From Phocaeicola dorei (GTDB taxonomy: Bacteria > Bacteroidota > Bacteroidia > Bacteroidales > Bacteroidaceae), in the NCBI RefSeq assembly GCF_013009555.1, contig NZ_CP046176.1, positions 1,953,501-2,017,500 of the forward strand: a stretch of DNA of 64,000 bases, given 5' to 3'. The position numbers and the translations under genes were made by a program. Shown here in pieces: positions 61,353-64,000 of this stretch. The notes below the pieces were generated by a model. It did no database searches, was not told where the DNA came from, and saw only the letters and a program-made list of their open reading frames with translations. The first letter of the stretch is position 1. Each line of letters begins with the position of its first letter.

Positions 61353-63245
61353 ATGAAGTTAAAATATAATTTAATTGCATGGTCTCTGTTGGGATTCTTT
61401 GCTGCGGCATGTGATCCCATGGACGATATTTATAATGAAATCGATGCGGAAGGTACAACGAACACCCAGACGATGGCGGAATATGTACTGACTGATGCCG
61501 ATTACGAAACGATCAGCTCTGCGGCGGCGAAGGCTGCCACTTCGGATGCTGAAAAAGCATTGGCGAATGCCGTCAAGACGGATAAGGCTTTGAACGAGTT
61601 TGCATCGGCCGAGAAGTATGTTCCTTCCATCATCGCGAAGATGTTGCCTTCATGGGGGAAAGGCTCTTCGGTAGGAGTGACCTATAACTATCAGAATACT
61701 CCTTCCGATTACGTACTGGAGTATAGGACAGTAACTAATACTTCTTTGGGTGATAAGGATTATGAGGCCCTGTGGGGCGAAGGCTCTCCCGTGAAGTTCC
61801 TGGCTCCGGCACATGCTCCGGCTACCGTATTGCCCGAGTGGCTGGCCGGTCAGTATAAGGATGCGGCAAAAGGTGATCTTGTGCTGGTAGATTACAAATA
61901 TGACGATGTTGATCCTGAATTTACAGGGGAGGACTTGTACTCTCAGGACTTTGAGTCGGTTACGGCCAATGAGGATATCGTGTTGGAAGGCTGGGAGCAG
62001 GTGACTCTGAAAGGCGATAGAAAATGGCAGGGAAAAAACTATAGTAGTAATGGTTACGCACAATTCTCGGCCAATGGCTTTGAGGGTGAGGTGGATACTT
62101 GGCTTGTTTCTCCGGCAGTAGCAGTGACGAGCAAAGATGCCGGACTGTCTTTCGACATAAAGTTCGGATACTATAATGCGGATTGTCTGGATGTATTGGT
62201 TTCCGATACATATGCGGGAAATGGTTCGATTGATATGGCACAGTGGACTAGCGTGAAAGACCAGTTTACTTTCCCTGAAGGACCTGCCAACGGTTACAAT
62301 GATAATTTTGTGAATGTAGGGAAAGCCGGTCTGGAGGCATACAATGGCAAAAGCGTTTATGTTGCGTTCCGCTATGTAGGCGAGGGGCCCAAGGCGAAAA
62401 CCACGACTGTTCAGCTCGATAATGTAAGTATTTCATCGGCTGTATTGGCTCCGACGAATGAAAAGCCTTATAATGCATTGTATCAGTTTGACGGAACGGA
62501 TTGGAAGGTTAAAGAAGATAGCAGATTGGTTGTAGTGACTCCTGCCGATTATGACGCTATGGGAAGCCCGGGCAGTCATGATAACTTCAGCACTTCGGAT
62601 GCTCCGGAGAATTATCTGCCCCAGTTCCTGGCTCAGAAATTTCCATATGCCCAGGAAGGGGATTCAAAAGCCGTCATGTACAAATATTATAATAAGGTAA
62701 CGACGATGGAGGTGGACGAGTATTTGTTCAAGGAGGGTACATGGGTTCTGAATAACAATATTGAACTGAAAGAAAAAGTGAATTTTGTACATAATGGAAC
62801 CGAGTGGTTGTTTGATCCGACGGTAACGAAATCATTGGCTTCCGAAGATTATTTGATTTTGGAAAATTGGGTGAAAGCGAATAAGGATGCCGGGTATATG
62901 GATGCCAAATATGGAAACTCGGAATACTGGTTCGGTGGCAGCTCTTATTATGTAAACTTCAATATCCAGTTGGCTAAACGCCGTTCGAATGACCCCGACG
63001 GGGTGGTTCCGGCAGATGATAAAGAGGCTGAGACTTATTTGTTGTCTATGGTTCAGGAGGGTATTGAACTGATCTTGGCAACAGAGTATCCTACAGCCGG
63101 CGCGCAAGTAAGTGGGGTTGATTGTTTCTATGTCATTTCTGCAAAAGTGTATAATGGGCTTGAAACATTTACTTATACTTATACTTTCAAAGGTTTAGGA
63201 AATGCTAAATTTGAACTGCAAGGTGAACCTGAAGTAACAAAATAA
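61353..63245 (+). CDS. Choice-of-anchor J-like surface lipoprotein
   Basis: 630 residues. Lipobox FFAAAC puts the lipidated Cys near residue 20, followed by DPMDDIYNE, which carries the acidic residues that promote surface export in Bacteroides. Residues about 210-365 form a jelly-roll domain (YSQDFESVTANEDIVLEGW...NGYAQFSANGFEG...DTWLVSPAVAV) typical of choice-of-anchor J proteins that bind glycans or proteins. The C-terminal part is beta-rich and unrecognised. Partner of the preceding TonB receptor, probably a capture subunit. Confidence 0.85.
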   Translation: MKLKYNLIAWSLLGFFAAACDPMDDIYNEIDAEGTTNTQTMAEYVLTDADYETISSAAAKAATSDAEKALANAVKTDKALNEFASAEKYVPSIIAKMLPSWGKGSSVGVTYNYQNTPSDYVLEYRTVTNTSLGDKDYEALWGEGSPVKFLAPAHAPATVLPEWLAGQYKDAAKGDLVLVDYKYDDVDPEFTGEDLYSQDFESVTANEDIVLEGWEQVTLKGDRKWQGKNYSSNGYAQFSANGFEGEVDTWLVSPAVAVTSKDAGLSFDIKFGYYNADCLDVLVSDTYAGNGSIDMAQWTSVKDQFTFPEGPANGYNDNFVNVGKAGLEAYNGKSVYVAFRYVGEGPKAKTTTVQLDNVSISSAVLAPTNEKPYNALYQFDGTDWKVKEDSRLVVVTPADYDAMGSPGSHDNFSTSDAPENYLPQFLAQKFPYAQEGDSKAVMYKYYNKVTTMEVDEYLFKEGTWVLNNNIELKEKVNFVHNGTEWLFDPTVTKSLASEDYLILENWVKANKDAGYMDAKYGNSEYWFGGSSYYVNFNIQLAKRRSNDPDGVVPADDKEAETYLLSMVQEGIELILATEYPTAGAQVSGVDCFYVISAKVYNGLETFTYTYTFKGLGNAKFELQGEPEVTK

Positions 63246-63340
63246 GGTTTTAAACTTGAAGATAAATAAAGTGGGTGTCAAAAACTCAGTTTTTGAAAAT
63301 ATGAACTTATAATCTGAAATTTGAGCATCCTAAAAGACTA

Positions 63341-63444
63341 AAGAAAGGGTCGTATCATTACTCCATACAGAGTTTGATACGACCCTTTTAAGTGTTATAG
63401 TTACTATCTGTAACTTTTCGGAGCAGTCATTCTAGTTTTTGGAC
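63341..63444. repeat. ~100-bp interspersed element (copy 2, reversed)
   Basis: Reverse-orientation copy of 46051-46154. Hairpin AAAGGGTCGTATCA (63344-63357) with TGATACGACCCTTT (63375-63388), then the CTGTAACTTTTCGGAGCAGT block and a TTTTTGGAC end. Hairpin base changes are compensated (GAGTC/GACTC there, GGGTC/GACCC here), which favours selection for the fold. The hairpin may end the lipoprotein transcript; the rest of 63246-63798 holds no gene. Confidence 0.7.
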
Positions 63445-63798
63445 ACGTTTCTTTATTGTTGCTTACAGTTTATAAGTAGAGAATGTGAACTCATTTTGGG
63501 GGGTAGAAAAGTAATGATCTTAAATCTGTTGAATGATATTTCTTTGAATATTTACAGACTGTAAGTTAAAAACATAAGGAGTTGACCGGCGGAACAGCCC
63601 TTTTTCTTTTTTATTACGAAACTCTTTATACAGTTATTTCCGTCTTTGTATAAACGCTTTCCCCCTATAGAGGTGAGTGACATATTGGAACATTAACAAT
63701 TTATTAGCAGATAACTTTCTTGAAATCCGCTTTTTTTTCGTTCCTTTGTATTGAACTGCTTTCAACAGAGTTAAAACAACTTTAAATATCAAACGCTT

Positions 63799-64000
63799 AT
63801 GTGTAGTGAAGGATTGCGTGAAAGATATGTAAATCCCTATACGGACTTTGCATTCAAATTATTGTTTGGAACCGACTTGAACAAAGAAATTCTTATTGGC
63901 TTCCTGAATGCCTTGTTCGACGGCAAGCAGGTCATTGAGGATGTCACCTACTTGAACACAGAGCATCTGGGCAGCAAAGAGACTGACCGCCGGGCTGTCT
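63799..64000 (+). CDS. Rpn-family recombination-promoting nuclease (PD-(D/E)XK), truncated by window end
   Basis: First 67 codons: MCSEGLRERYVNPYTDFAFK, LLFGTDLNKEILIGFLNAL and VIEDVTYLNTEHLG. The YVNPYTDFAFKLLFG start is characteristic of Bacteroidales Rpn / PDDEXK_2 proteins, linked to DNA cleavage and RecA-independent recombination in E. coli relatives. Catalytic residues lie beyond the window edge. These genes are multicopy and mobile-looking in Bacteroides. Confidence 0.85.
   Translation, partial: MCSEGLRERYVNPYTDFAFKLLFGTDLNKEILIGFLNALFDGKQVIEDVTYLNTEHLGSKETDRRAV

Overview
The window is a chromosomal segment of a gut Bacteroidales species, most likely Bacteroides or Phocaeicola (close to P. 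vulgatus/dorei by general impression). The evidence is the 286-residue primary sigma factor RpoD without the long region 1.1 typical of proteobacteria, repeated Bacteroidetes-type promoters (TTTG, 19-21 bases, TAnnTTTG), unpaired and paired TonB-dependent receptors, a rhamnogalacturonan-II degradation cluster, and the Bacteroidales VirE/DUF3987/DUF4248/HU accessory module. No rRNA, tRNA or CRISPR array was seen. One structured RNA, RNase P RNA, is clear.

Layout. 1-8.3 kb is housekeeping: an MscS-type channel, a candidate small RNA, an acyl-CoA synthetase with an XRE-cupin regulator, riboflavin synthase, a YihY membrane protein, rnpB, and the CbpM/CbpA co-chaperone pair. 8.4-15 kb holds a periplasmic-sensing histidine kinase followed by a 5'-nucleotidase, a His-rich small membrane protein and a TonB-dependent receptor. 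15-17.1 kb is a large KamA-type radical SAM protein. 17.4-26.3 kb is a four-gene pectin operon (GH143/GH142, GH78, GH28, CE19) that attacks rhamnogalacturonan II; no SusC/SusD pair is adjacent. A hybrid two-component sensor (26.8-29.9 kb) and an AraC regulator with a DUF417 membrane protein follow. 32-49.7 kb is again largely core: HtrA protease, RpoD, clostripain-family peptidase, Nramp transporter, K+/H+ antiporter, MATE exporter, HAD phosphatase, PanB, MFS transporter, EttA, and a large Oar-like receptor.

The accessory zone is 49.7-58.4 kb. It opens with gene debris (an AAA-ATPase fragment and a frameshifted XRE-type control gene), then an AT-rich putative restriction enzyme and DNA methyltransferase. 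Next is the VirE_N / DUF3987 / DUF4248 / HU-like / small membrane peptide / amidase module. The module has unusual regulatory architecture: six tandem 10-bp repeats sit exactly between two divergent promoters, two mutually exclusive hairpins lie in the HU leader, and a perfect 49-bp inverted repeat brackets most of the DUF3987 gene. This module is the best candidate for an undescribed system. 58.7-63.2 kb is a TonB receptor plus choice-of-anchor lipoprotein pair, and the window ends inside an Rpn-family nuclease gene.

Several small interspersed repeats are scattered between genes: at least four REP-like palindromes, an inverted pair of a ~100-bp hairpin element, and a palindrome-rich tract at 26.4-26.6 kb. 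Function names rest on motif recognition by eye; no database search was run.
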